A stretch of 64,000 nucleotides of DNA from Streptomyces filipinensis. GTDB lineage: Bacteria; Actinomycetota; Actinomycetes; Streptomycetales; Streptomycetaceae. This document shows positions 36,236-45,432 of the stretch, piece after piece; positions within the stretch are counted from its first letter, which is position 1; each line of letters opens with the position of its first letter. A model generated the notes under the pieces. That model ran no database searches. It saw nothing but the letters and a program-made list of their open reading frames with translations, and was not told the origin of the DNA. Location: assembly GCF_014649495.1 (NCBI RefSeq), contig NZ_BMTD01000005.1, positions 248,001-312,000 of the forward strand. Reading direction: 5' to 3'. A program made the position numbers and the translations under genes.

Positions 36236-37125
36236 CTGTTTCCTTCCCCTTTTCCGGTGCCCGGGAGCAACCTCGCCGCCCTGACCTGGGCCATCCCAGC
36301 TGTCAACTTCTCCGGGTGCAATGTGCCTTCCCGACCAGGCACGCGGGACGCCCTCGGCGGAACGTCCAACGAGCGCCGCTGACCAGGGGGAACGCGTGCA
36401 GGGCGCCCAGTCCTCATGCCCGGTCCACGAGTACGGTCCGGTCTGCCTCACTCAGTGTGTGCTCTGCTGGTGAAGGCGGGGTGGGGGAGTTGTCGTATCT
36501 GGTCCACGCGCGTAGCGGATGCTGCCGGGGCTGGGGTTTTCTCGTAGGTGTATCTCCAACCCCCCACGTTCCATGGAGACTTCATGCACAGTGCCGCTTT
36601 CGGGCTGCCCGCCACCGCTCTGCTCCCGATCAGGGCAGGTGCCGCTCCTTTCCCGGGTGAGCCCCCCGCGCCCCCCTGTGAGGGCGGCCGCCCGCGCTGA
36701 GCCGGCCGTCCTCGCCGTGGGAACGCCGCATGCGAGGAGCGGCGACTCCCGCGACTCCGGTCCACGACGACACCACCGTCCCGATGTCACCGAGGCCGCC
36801 ATGGAGCACATGGTCTCTCCGTGAGGTGTGGCGCTCCGGTGCCGAAACCTGCTCCGCGGGTCGGTGCGGTGCCGACGGTGAGAAGTCGGCCATGTCGTTC
36901 CCGCTCGACACCTGCGCCGGCTGCCCGCCCGAGAGGGTGTGTGTCGCCGCCCAGTCCTTCAGCCGTGCCGTTCCGTGCGTGGGAACGGGCGGTCCGTGAG
37001 TGACACATCGTGTCCTGCCAGGCCGACCGCCGAGGGGAGTTCTCCCATGCCGCGGCACGGTATGTGCGCGGCCTCGGTCCTCGTTCGCGGATTGGCGGTT
37101 TGTCATCAACACCACCTTGAACCGG
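36236..37125. other. Intergenic region between fusion gene and M4 protease
   Basis: Nearly 900 bp (1 kb to the protease start) divergently flanked. No frame on either strand gives a recognisable protein. It must contain the promoters of the ligase fusion gene and of the protease, the latter near the inverted repeat at 37126. Confidence 0.45.
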
Positions 37126-37143
37126 ATGACATGAGCATGTCAT
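37126..37143. promoter_or_regulatory. Inverted repeat upstream of M4 protease
   Basis: ATGACATG-AG-CATGTCAT, an exact 8-bp inverted repeat with a 2-base spacer, about 100 bases upstream of the protease start. A probable operator for an unidentified regulator. Confidence 0.6.
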
Positions 37144-37245
37144 TCATGGCAGTCTCTCTCCCACTGCCGCACGAGCAAGACAACGTCCACAACTGTCCCG
37201 GTCGGCCCCATACCGGCCGGACATTCCCCCCACAAAGGAGCTTGT

Positions 37246-38889
37246 GTGACCTCCCGTTACACACATCACCGGCGTACCGCACTGGCCGCGGCCACTGCCG
37301 TCGCCGCAGCCGCGGCACTCATGAGCACCACGCTCACCACCACGGCCACCGCCCAGCCCGCCGACGGCGCCTCCCGCCTGACCGCGGCTCCGGTCACGCT
37401 GTCGGCCGCCGCCCGCACCTCCCTGATCCAGAAGGCGCAGGCCGGCGCCGCGGCGACCGCCCAGCAGATAGGCCTGGGGGCCAAGGAGAAGCTGGTCGTC
37501 AAGGACGTCGTCAAGGACGCCGACGGCACCGTCCACACCCGCTACGAGCGCACCTACGCGGGCCTGCCGGTGCTCGGCGGCGACCTCGTCGTCCACACCG
37601 CCAAGTCCGGCAAGACCGAGGGTGTGACCAGAGCGACCAAGGCGGCCATCAAGGTGGCCTCGCTCAAGCCGCGGTTCGCCGCCGCCCAGGCCGAGAAGCA
37701 GGCTCTGGGCCTGGCCAAGACGGCGGGTTCGGCGAAGACAGCCGCGGACCAGGCTCCGCGCAAGATCATATGGGCCGTGAGCGGCAAGCCCGTGCTCGCC
37801 TACGAGACGGTCGTCGGCGGTCTGCAGGACGACGGCACCCCGAACCAGCTGCACGTCATCACCGACGCGGCCACCGGCAAGAAGCTCTTCCAGTACCAGG
37901 GCATCGAGACCGGCGTCGGCAACACCCAGTACAGCGGCAAGGTGGACCTGACGACGGCGCAGTCCGGGTCGTCGTACTCCCTGACCGACGCCTCGCGTGG
38001 TGGCCACAAGACCTACAACCTCGACCACGCGACCTCCGGTACCGGCACGCTGTTCTCGCAGTCCAGCGACACCTGGGGCGACGGAAAGGTCTCGAACGCG
38101 GCGACCGCCGCCGCCGACGCCGCCTACGGCGCGCAGGAGACCTGGGACTTCTACAAGAAGACCTTCGGCCGCAGCGGCATCAAGAACGACGGTGTCGGCG
38201 CCTACTCGCGGGTCCACTACGGCAACTCGTACGTGAACGCGTTCTGGGACGACAGCTGCTTCTGCATGACCTACGGCGACGGTGAGGGCAATGCCGACCC
38301 GCTGACCGCGCTCGATGTCGCCGGGCACGAGATGAGTCACGGCGTCACCGCCAACACCGCGGGCCTGGAGTACTCCGGTGAGTCCGGCGGCCTGAACGAG
38401 GCGACCTCCGACATCTTCGGCACCGGCGTGGAGTTCTACGCCAACAACTCCACCGATGTCGGTGACTACCTCATCGGCGAGAAGATCAACATCAACGGCG
38501 ACGGCAAGCCGCTGCGCTACATGGACAAGCCCAGCAAGGACGGCGGCTCCGCCGACTACTGGTCCTCCAGTGTGGGCGGCCTGGACGTGCACTACTCGTC
38601 CGGCGTCGCCAACCACTTCTTCTACCTGCTGTCGGAGGGCAGCGGCGCGAAGACGATCAACGGCGTGAGCTACGACTCGCCCACCAAGGACGGCTCCAAA
38701 GTCACCGGTATCGGCAGGGACAAGGCGCTGCAGATCTGGTACAAGGCGCTGACCACGTACTTCACCTCGACGACCGACTACAAGGGCGCCCGCACGGGCA
38801 CCCTCAAGGCGGCGTCCGACCTCTACGGCGCCTCCAGCACCGAGTACAAGGCGGTCGAGGCGGCCTGGTCCGCGGTCAACGTGAGCTGA
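37246..38889 (+). CDS. Secreted M4 (thermolysin-family) metalloprotease
   Basis: 547 residues from a GTG at 37246 with AAAGGAG five bases upstream. Signal peptide (RRTALAAATAVAAAAALMSTTLTTTATA), FTP/PepSY-type propeptide (about 50-200, including YERTYAGLPVLGGDLVVH), then an M4 catalytic domain with zinc-binding HEMSH (361-365), third ligand in GLNEATSD, and VHYSSGVANHFFYLLSEG. Residues ADYWSSSVGGLDVHYSSG and the C-terminus WSAVNVS are complete. It is a typical secreted extracellular protease. An inverted repeat at 37126 and a strong terminator at 38904 flank it. Confidence 0.95.
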   Translation: MTSRYTHHRRTALAAATAVAAAAALMSTTLTTTATAQPADGASRLTAAPVTLSAAARTSLIQKAQAGAAATAQQIGLGAKEKLVVKDVVKDADGTVHTRYERTYAGLPVLGGDLVVHTAKSGKTEGVTRATKAAIKVASLKPRFAAAQAEKQALGLAKTAGSAKTAADQAPRKIIWAVSGKPVLAYETVVGGLQDDGTPNQLHVITDAATGKKLFQYQGIETGVGNTQYSGKVDLTTAQSGSSYSLTDASRGGHKTYNLDHATSGTGTLFSQSSDTWGDGKVSNAATAAADAAYGAQETWDFYKKTFGRSGIKNDGVGAYSRVHYGNSYVNAFWDDSCFCMTYGDGEGNADPLTALDVAGHEMSHGVTANTAGLEYSGESGGLNEATSDIFGTGVEFYANNSTDVGDYLIGEKININGDGKPLRYMDKPSKDGGSADYWSSSVGGLDVHYSSGVANHFFYLLSEGSGAKTINGVSYDSPTKDGSKVTGIGRDKALQIWYKALTTYFTSTTDYKGARTGTLKAASDLYGASSTEYKAVEAAWSAVNVS

Positions 38890-38903
38890 CCCACCGCAGG
38901 CCA

Positions 38904-38939
38904 GGGGCGGCAGCCGGGACTCATCCCGGCTGCCGTCCC
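38904..38939. terminator. Strong bidirectional hairpin terminator
   Basis: A 16-bp stem with one G-U pair; the core GGCAGCCGGGA (38909-38919) and its complement (38924-38934) flank a CTCA loop. It lies between the convergent M4 protease and MFS genes. Confidence 0.85.
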
Positions 38940-38970
38940 GAGCCGTGCCGGAGCGGGACACCCCCCCGGA

Positions 38971-40341
38971 TCAGGGGTGCGGCGCCACGCCCTCGTCGAC
39001 GGGCAGTGCGACGGGCTCCTCCGCCGGCCGTGTGCCCGCTGCGGCGGAGACCACGCCGGCACCTTCTCCACCTGTCCCCCGCGCGGGGGACAGCGGGCTC
39101 ATGCGGTGCAGGACCAGATGAAGCACCGGTATCAGCACGCAGGTGACGGCGGCGGACTGCCACAGCAGTGTGTCGAGCCGGCCCGCCGCCAGATACGCGC
39201 CCGCGGCGATGGCGGCCACCGCACACACACCACGGTCCACGATGCTTTCGACCGACAGCAGCGTGGCACGCGGCGCCCCCTTCGGGATGGCGTCGTTGAT
39301 GAGCTTGCGCTGCACGGGATAGCCGAACCCGGTGATCGCGGCGAACGCGCACAACAGCCCGACCACGGCCCAGGGGCCGCCGACGGTGGTGCCCGCGAGT
39401 GCGGCGGCGAGCAGGACGCTCAGCAGGGACACCCAGGCCGCGGGCGACAGGCGCGGGCTCAGCCACTGGGGCCGGGCGGAGGCCACCGCCTCGGCGACCG
39501 TCATCGCCGCGAGGACACCGCCGTGGGTGCTCTCCGCGATGCCGTGCTGGAGGAGCACCGGCTGGAACAGGTTGACCTGGCAGATCCGCGACAGCGTGAA
39601 GACCGCCACGCCCTGCACCATGAGCAGGGCCAGCCACGGTGACGACCGAAGGGCGCGCAGGGCGGCCCGCATGTCACGCAGCAGGGCTCCGCCCCGCCGT
39701 CGGGGAGCGCCCCGCCCGTCGCCCGTACCAGCAGCGGCGATCCGGGGCAGGGCGAGTGCGCAGCCGAGAGAGCCGGCCGCGCTCGCCGCGCTGAGCACGT
39801 ACGGGGACTGCGGAGCCACGGACATCAGCGGTCCGACGAGCGGCCAGCAGACGACCTTGGCGGCGAGCCCGAGGGCACGTGCCGTCCCCTCCGCCCTGAG
39901 GTAGTGGGCGTCCGCTCCTTCGGCCCGCAGCCCGTCGTACAGGCAGGCGCTCGCCGCGCCCGACGTCAGGGAGCGACCCGCGGCGATCGCGAGGAAGTGC
40001 ACGAGGAAGCCGGTGTACGAGGGGGTCAGCACCGGCACCATGTTCGCCGCCGTCATGACCACCGCACCCGCGCGCAGGCAGTTGCGGGCACCGACGCGGT
40101 CGGCGACGACCCCCGTCGGCACCTCGAACAGGCAGAAGGCGACGTAGTAGATGCTCTGGATGCCGAAGATCTGGCCGTCCGACAAGCCCGCGGCACGCTG
40201 GTAGGCGTAGAACACGGGCATCCACCACAACAGGTTGAACAGCAGCTGGAACCCGTTGTTCAGGCGGATGATGCGGCGGGCGGCCGGGGTCATCCGCGGA
40301 TCCGGAGAACGGGGCCACAGCGAGGACACGGCGCGCCTCAC
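38971..40341 (-). CDS. MFS transporter, last gene of ATP-grasp/PEP-dikinase operon
   Basis: 456 residues, about 12 hydrophobic helices: NNGFQLLFNLLWWMPVFYAYQRAAGLSDGQIFGIQSIYYVAFCLFEVPTGVVADRVGARNCL holds the first two helices and the loop-2 motif of major facilitators. The GTG start at 40341 overlaps the preceding gene's stop (GTGA), so it is translationally coupled to the PEP-synthase-like gene, which is itself coupled to an ATP-grasp ligase gene. An exporter for the product of the two enzymes is the natural reading. Confidence 0.88.
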   Translation of the reverse strand: MRRAVSSLWPRSPDPRMTPAARRIIRLNNGFQLLFNLLWWMPVFYAYQRAAGLSDGQIFGIQSIYYVAFCLFEVPTGVVADRVGARNCLRAGAVVMTAANMVPVLTPSYTGFLVHFLAIAAGRSLTSGAASACLYDGLRAEGADAHYLRAEGTARALGLAAKVVCWPLVGPLMSVAPQSPYVLSAASAAGSLGCALALPRIAAAGTGDGRGAPRRRGGALLRDMRAALRALRSSPWLALLMVQGVAVFTLSRICQVNLFQPVLLQHGIAESTHGGVLAAMTVAEAVASARPQWLSPRLSPAAWVSLLSVLLAAALAGTTVGGPWAVVGLLCAFAAITGFGYPVQRKLINDAIPKGAPRATLLSVESIVDRGVCAVAAIAAGAYLAAGRLDTLLWQSAAVTCVLIPVLHLVLHRMSPLSPARGTGGEGAGVVSAAAGTRPAEEPVALPVDEGVAPHP

Positions 40342-42347
40342 CGGGCGTAGGGGCGGATCTGGACCAGATGGAACGCCCCCTCAGCGGTCATGAGCCACTC
40401 GATGTCCAGGGCGTCGTCGGGGTCGCCCGCACTGAAGTGGGACTGCAACAGGCGCCCGGCCAGCGCCAGTTCCCCCAGCGACGTGCGCGTGTCCGCCGGG
40501 AGGTCCTCACCCGCCGAGCCGACGTCCACCGTGCGCCCGCCGCCCTCGACCGTGTTGTACAGGTACTGGTGGGGCAGGACCCTGCCGTCGACCACCCGCT
40601 CGGGCGAACCGGTCGTGCAGTTGAGGTACACGTTGCGGAAGTCCTCGCGCCGGGTCGGATTGCAGGTGACCAGCACACCTCCGAGGCCGGCCGGCACATA
40701 CTCCTGGATGATCACGCCCATGTAGGTGTCGTCCAGCACGATGCCGGCCTCGTGCCGCAGACGCACGCTGCGCGGGGACAGCAGTGATGCCCACACCTGC
40801 CGCACGGCGTCCATCAACTGCTCCTCGCCGCGCACCGTCGTCACCGAGTCGTAGATCCCGGCCGCCGAGAATCCCGGCAGGTCCTCGGCGTTGGAGGACG
40901 AGCGCACCACGAGACGACGCCCGTCGGCCAGCAGACCCGGCACCGCGCCGGTGACGGCCCGGGCCACCTCGTCGGGGATCGGTGTGCTGTGCATCAGTCG
41001 CTGCAGGTCCAGACACAGCGAGTCGATCACGTCGAGCGCCTCCAGCTCAAGCGCCATCTTCAGCTTTCCGATGCCCTGCTGGAGCGCGGCCGACGAGGTC
41101 AGGAAGAGATGGTGCAGGCGGAACGGGAGTGCCACCCCCTCGGGCGCCCGGACGGTGCCCGCCACGCGTTCGGCCGCCGCGGCCTGCAGCCGTTCCACGG
41201 GTGCTCCCGGCTCCCCCAGCCGTAAGGCCAGGTGGGTGAGCAGATCGGGCCGCGGCGGCCGCGGACGCGCGTAGAACGCGGTCAGGTCCGCCGTGCGGCT
41301 GTCCAGGACGTGGTGCAGTTCGCCGAGGTTGGCGGCCTTGGTGCCGTAACTGTCGCGGTCGGAGCGCCGCAGCCGGTGCAGCGCCATGACCGGCGCCTCG
41401 TCGAGCAGGGGCGCGTCGATGCGGATGCGCTGCTGGTGCCAGACCGGCCTTTCCAGCACCGGGGCGCTGGACAGCCTCTCCAGGGTGACGGCGTCCTCGC
41501 ACACCCGGTAGCGCACCCAGGCGCCGTCCAGTCCTTCTCGCCGCACCAGAGCGTCCAGGTCACGGACGATGGCGTTCGGGATGCCCCAGCCCGAGGCCAG
41601 GACGTTGGTGTGCGAAAGCGGCGTGGTGGGCGCCGTGTTGATGAACCCGGCCACCCGGGGTATGTCATCGGGCAGGCAGGACATCGCGACGATGTCCGCC
41701 CAGCCGGGCTGTGCGGCGGCGCGGTACTCCTCCGGACTGCGGAAGTAGCGCAGCCGGCCTTCGGCGACGCCCGGATTGAGGCAGGTCCGGATCCGGTTGC
41801 CGAACAGCTCCTGGCTGAGGATGCGCGGTACGCGTGCCTCGCTGACCGAGGCGAGTTCGTGCTCCTGACCGTGGTTCGCCGGTTTCAGCAGCAGCGGGAG
41901 GCGCCCGTCCACCCTTGTGCGGACGTAGTGGTAGAACTCCTCCAGCAGTGCGGCGTGCATGGTGTCCGCCTCGGTCGTCTCCAGGACCAGGAAGGGCCGC
42001 TCGGAGCCGTCGGTGTCCTCGTCGCTGTGCAGGGACAGCACCCCGAGCAGGAAGCGGCGGTCAGGCGCCATGTACACGGAGGCGTTGAACGCGTCGAGAT
42101 CCTTGTCGAGTTCGTCCGGCCTCATACCGAGGATGCGCGTGGCGATGTAGTCGACGTGGAAGGGGTGTACCCGGGTGTCGAGCAGGTGCCAGCTGTCCTC
42201 GGCCCTGTCCACCACGACCTTCAGGTACGGGTGCCCGGCGAGCACGCCGGACAGCGCGCGGAACAACGGCAGCGACAGGTTGCCGCCGACCACGGTACGA
42301 TCGCCCGCCACGTCGGGGACCCCGGCTGCGCGCGGTGCGTGTGTCAT
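40338..42347 (-). CDS. PEP-synthase-like phosphotransferase with swapped domain order
   Basis: 669 residues. The N-terminal part (1-230) is unassigned. Next comes a phosphohistidine swivel domain with TTPLSHTNVLASGWGIPNA (catalytic His246). The C-terminal half (about 330-669) is a PEP/pyruvate-binding ATP-grasp domain: YGTKAANLGEL, LVVRSSSNAEDLPGFSAAGIYDSVTTV, VIIQEYVPAGLGGVLVTCNP, DIEWLMTAEGAFHLVQIRPY. In PEP synthase and rifampicin phosphotransferase the order is ATP-grasp first, His domain second; here it is reversed. These enzymes move phosphate from ATP via His to a substrate. Start and stop are coupled to the neighbours (ATGA with the ATP-grasp gene, GTGA with the MFS gene). Phosphorylation of the partner ligase's product or substrate is inferred. 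Confidence 0.85.
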   Translation of the reverse strand: MTHAPRAAGVPDVAGDRTVVGGNLSLPLFRALSGVLAGHPYLKVVVDRAEDSWHLLDTRVHPFHVDYIATRILGMRPDELDKDLDAFNASVYMAPDRRFLLGVLSLHSDEDTDGSERPFLVLETTEADTMHAALLEEFYHYVRTRVDGRLPLLLKPANHGQEHELASVSEARVPRILSQELFGNRIRTCLNPGVAEGRLRYFRSPEEYRAAAQPGWADIVAMSCLPDDIPRVAGFINTAPTTPLSHTNVLASGWGIPNAIVRDLDALVRREGLDGAWVRYRVCEDAVTLERLSSAPVLERPVWHQQRIRIDAPLLDEAPVMALHRLRRSDRDSYGTKAANLGELHHVLDSRTADLTAFYARPRPPRPDLLTHLALRLGEPGAPVERLQAAAAERVAGTVRAPEGVALPFRLHHLFLTSSAALQQGIGKLKMALELEALDVIDSLCLDLQRLMHSTPIPDEVARAVTGAVPGLLADGRRLVVRSSSNAEDLPGFSAAGIYDSVTTVRGEEQLMDAVRQVWASLLSPRSVRLRHEAGIVLDDTYMGVIIQEYVPAGLGGVLVTCNPTRREDFRNVYLNCTTGSPERVVDGRVLPHQYLYNTVEGGGRTVDVGSAGEDLPADTRTSLGELALAGRLLQSHFSAGDPDDALDIEWLMTAEGAFHLVQIRPYAR

Positions 42348-43717
42348 GGCCGGGCCCCCTCGGTGACGTCCGTCGGCAGGATGCGCGGCAGCGCGTCGAC
42401 CAGGGCGGTGAAGTCACGGACGACGGACTGCGGCCGGTCCGCCGACAACAGGCACAGTCCCGCCATGGTGTTGGCCCCGGCGGCGGGGTCGTAGACCGGC
42501 ACGGGGCATCCGTCCGGCAGGGAGCTCTCGCGGACGACGGACAGCGTGCTGCCGGCGCCGACCGGCGCCGAACGGACGACCGCCGAGGAGTCCCATCGAT
42601 GGCGGCGGGGCCAGGGGCTGCCGTCGGCCTGCACGGCGAGGACCACCAGCGATCCGGCCGCGCCGGTCGCGTCCTCGGGCGTCAACGCCCGTGCGGGCCA
42701 GCCGGGTGAGCCGCCGAGCAGCTGGTCGGTGAACATACCGGCCAGGTCCAGGCCGAAGACCTCCTCGATCTGCGGCACCGTCATCGCCCCGCCGAACCGC
42801 GCGGCCGTCTCGATGACCCACATACGGCCTTCCCCGCCCAGCTTGATCTCCGTGTGGGTGCCGCAGTTCTCCAGGCCCAGGGCGTCCACGGCGCGCCGGG
42901 CGAGGTCCACGATGGTGCGCTGGGCCTCGCTCTGCACGGCGGCGGGGGTGATGCCGGCGCGCTCGGTGAAGGGCGCCACGGTCGGCATCCGCCCGCTCAG
43001 GCAGACCGGGCGGAAAACGCCGTCGACGACCGCACCCTCGACGCTGACGTAGTCACCCCAGCCGGGGCCGTCGAACCACTCCTCGGCGCAACCGCTGACG
43101 ATCTCCTCGACGATGAAGTCCTCCGAGGCGCCGGGGACGTGCAGTTCCGCGAATCCGAGCAGCGCGGACTCGGCCATCACCGCGCGCGACCGCTGCCAGG
43201 CGTCCAGGGCGTCCCCGGGCCGCTCGATGATCTGGTGCGCGGTCGAGCCGGCGCTCCAGGCCGCCTTCAAAAGGAGTGGGCATGACAACTCGATGGTCGC
43301 CTGCTCCAGTTCGGCGGCGCTGGTGACGGAGCGGAACCGCGGCTGCGGTATGCCGCGACGCTCCCACGCGGCCCGCATCAGGCGTTTGTCCCGGGCGAGG
43401 GCGGCGGCAGGCCCTGCGCCCTTCAGGCCGAGCCGCCGCGACGCCTCGGCGACCGCGACCACCGCGTACTCCGAAAAGGTCAGGACGGCATCCGCCCCCA
43501 CCTCCCGGGCTCGGGTGGTGATGAGCTCGACCAGGTCGCCACCGGGTGCGTCGACGGCGGCGACGACCGATGCGCACAGCCTCGCCGCGTCATGAGCCAC
43601 GGGGGCGGGCAGTTCGCTGAGGGCCAGTAGGTGCACCGCGGACCTCGCGGCCACCCGCGTCAGGGCATGACCCACCGGGGGCCCGCCCTTGGCATGCACG
43701 TACAGCACCTTGCTCAC
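42344..43717 (-). CDS. ATP-grasp carboxylate-amine ligase
   Basis: 457 residues from a GTG at 43717 with AGGAG and GGAG upstream. Pre-ATP-grasp fold with GADAVLTFSEYAVVAVAEASRRLGL, then ARDKRLMRAAWERRGIPQPRF, SCPLLLKAAWSAGSTAH, VEEIVSG, and the metal-binding CGTHTEIKLGGEGRMWVIETAARFGG. This is the layout of ATP-grasp ligases such as L-amino-acid ligases (BacD-like), which join a carboxylate to an amine through an acyl phosphate. It is the first gene of a tightly coupled three-gene operon with a phosphotransferase and an exporter. A dipeptide or amide product is likely; substrates are unknown. Confidence 0.88.
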   Translation of the reverse strand: MSKVLYVHAKGGPPVGHALTRVAARSAVHLLALSELPAPVAHDAARLCASVVAAVDAPGGDLVELITTRAREVGADAVLTFSEYAVVAVAEASRRLGLKGAGPAAALARDKRLMRAAWERRGIPQPRFRSVTSAAELEQATIELSCPLLLKAAWSAGSTAHQIIERPGDALDAWQRSRAVMAESALLGFAELHVPGASEDFIVEEIVSGCAEEWFDGPGWGDYVSVEGAVVDGVFRPVCLSGRMPTVAPFTERAGITPAAVQSEAQRTIVDLARRAVDALGLENCGTHTEIKLGGEGRMWVIETAARFGGAMTVPQIEEVFGLDLAGMFTDQLLGGSPGWPARALTPEDATGAAGSLVVLAVQADGSPWPRRHRWDSSAVVRSAPVGAGSTLSVVRESSLPDGCPVPVYDPAAGANTMAGLCLLSADRPQSVVRDFTALVDALPRILPTDVTEGARP

Positions 43718-44043
43718 GGAACTCCAACTCCTCTGATGTCATCGGACGGGCCGGGGTCGCTGCCCGTCCGTGGTCCGCGGCTGCGTCAGTACCTCGACCA
43801 CCGTCACGCCGTCTCCCTCAAGCGAACCAGCACCGTCCCGGCTCCAGGACGCCGAGATCCGCGAACCACTCAGGCAAATGCCTTACTGTCCACGCCCGTT
43901 GATGCCATGGGCAGCCCCGGCCGTGCGCTAGCCCGCCGACGCGGCAGCCGCAGCGGCTGCCCCCTCGCATGCCCCATCCGCTACGGGATACGCATGAGGT
44001 ATCACCCAAAGTGATGTTGGTGCAGGGTTGAAGGAGTTGGACC
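43718..44043. other. Divergent promoter region, ATP-grasp operon / PAS-LuxR gene
   Basis: 325 bp between the ATP-grasp gene (minus) and the LuxR-type regulator (plus). No coding sequence seen. It holds the inverted repeat at 44001-44015 close to the regulator start and is the expected place for both promoters. Confidence 0.55.
44001..44015. promoter_or_regulatory. Inverted repeat near PAS-LuxR start
   Basis: ATCAC-CCAAA-GTGAT, 28 bases before the GTG of the PAS-LuxR gene. A candidate operator for the operon or for autoregulation; short, so moderate confidence. Confidence 0.45.
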
Positions 44044-45330
44044 GTGGACGAGGCTGATTTCAAGGCATTGCTCGCGCCCCTCGCGGTGTCCTGGTGGGAA
44101 GCCGACAGCGGCATGAGCGTGGTCGACAGCGGGGGTGCCGCGTTCGACGACCAGCGCACCACCCGCCGCTTCCTCGAAGCCCTCCTCGCGGACGGCGGCG
44201 GCCTGTCCGGACCGCCCGGCTACGGCCCCTACCGCACGTGCTTCGAAGGCCGGACCTTCGATGTGCACTGGCCCGACGTCGGGGACGGACCGGGCCGGCA
44301 CGGCAGCAGAGGAGTGGCGATCGAGGTGGACGACCGGCCGGACGACGACCCTTACGCCACGTTCGCCGACCTGGCCCCGGCCGCGGCGTTCGTGCGCGAC
44401 GCCACAGGCCGCTACGTATGGGCCAACCACGCCTATGCCCACCTGTACGGCACCACACGCGACGCCGTGATCGGCCGCCACCTCGCCGAAGTCGACGAAG
44501 CCGGTGACATCACCCGGTTCCTCGCCCTGGACCAGGAGGTCCTCACCCGTGACAGGCCCGTACGGCACAGCCTCACCTACCGGCGCGTCGACGGGTGCCC
44601 CGGGCACGCGGCGGGCTACCGCTTTCCCGTCCGCTGGGGCGCGGCACGCTGCGTCGCGGGCATCTACGTCGACGTCACCGACTACACCCGGGTGCTGGAC
44701 CAACGGCACCAGGCCGAGGCCGACTTACAGGCCCTGCGCGACCACAGCGGACTGCTCTGCCTGCGGCTGACCCCGGACGGACGGGTGAGCGAGGCCGGTA
44801 CCGCGGTCGCCGACGTCCTGCGCGTCCGCCTCCCGGACCTGATAGGCCTGCCGGCCGACACCCTGCTCGCGCAGAACCCCGAACGGAGCGCCCTGCACCG
44901 GATCTGGGACGACCTGATCAGCGGCCGGCGCCGGAGTGCGCGCACCTGTGCGGTACTCGTCGATCAGGAGGGCTGGCAGCGCCGGGTCCGTCTCCATCTG
45001 AGCACCGTGTGCGGCAGGACCCGCGGTGTGTCCGGCGTGTGGGTCGTCGGCACCCACCTCGGCCTGCGCCACCAGCACCGACCGGACCTCACGGCGGCCC
45101 AGGTGCGTATCCTCGCCCTGCTGGCGGCCGGGCACAGCAACGCGGACATCGCGGCGACGCTGCACCTCTCACGGCAGACCCTGGACTACCACCTCAGCAG
45201 GCTGCGCGTTCTCCTCGACGCCGCGACCCGTCCGGCGCTGGTCGCCCGGGCCTATGTGCTCGGCATCCTCTCATCAGGCACCTGGCCGCCCCGGTCCTCG
45301 ACGGCCGTGAACCCGTCGAGCCCGGTCTGA
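44044..45330 (+). CDS. PAS-LuxR transcriptional regulator
   Basis: 428 residues from a GTG with AAGGAG upstream. A PAS domain near 110-230 (TFADLAPAAAFVRDATGRYVWANHAYAHLYGTTRDAVIGRHLAEVDEA), a second weaker PAS-like region (LRDHSGLLCLRLTPDGRVSEAG), and a C-terminal LuxR/GerE HTH: LTAAQVRILALLAAGHSNADIAATLHLSRQTLDYHLSRLRVLLD. PAS-LuxR proteins such as PimM activate antibiotic clusters in Streptomyces. It is divergent from the ATP-grasp/PEP-dikinase/MFS operon and is its probable pathway-specific regulator. Confidence 0.88.
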   Translation: MDEADFKALLAPLAVSWWEADSGMSVVDSGGAAFDDQRTTRRFLEALLADGGGLSGPPGYGPYRTCFEGRTFDVHWPDVGDGPGRHGSRGVAIEVDDRPDDDPYATFADLAPAAAFVRDATGRYVWANHAYAHLYGTTRDAVIGRHLAEVDEAGDITRFLALDQEVLTRDRPVRHSLTYRRVDGCPGHAAGYRFPVRWGAARCVAGIYVDVTDYTRVLDQRHQAEADLQALRDHSGLLCLRLTPDGRVSEAGTAVADVLRVRLPDLIGLPADTLLAQNPERSALHRIWDDLISGRRRSARTCAVLVDQEGWQRRVRLHLSTVCGRTRGVSGVWVVGTHLGLRHQHRPDLTAAQVRILALLAAGHSNADIAATLHLSRQTLDYHLSRLRVLLDAATRPALVARAYVLGILSSGTWPPRSSTAVNPSSPV

Positions 45331-45432
45331 AGGACCGGCCGGGACGCGTGCGGGCCCGTGGACGAGCACACCGGACGGCGGTGTGGTCGCACTCCCGGCG
45401 TACCTCGAACGCGACCACGACCGACGCTGGGA

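Noticed and set aside
36452..37115. Overlapping short frames in the gap before the M4 protease
   Set aside because: No ribosome sites, no domain pattern, and frames on both strands open equally.
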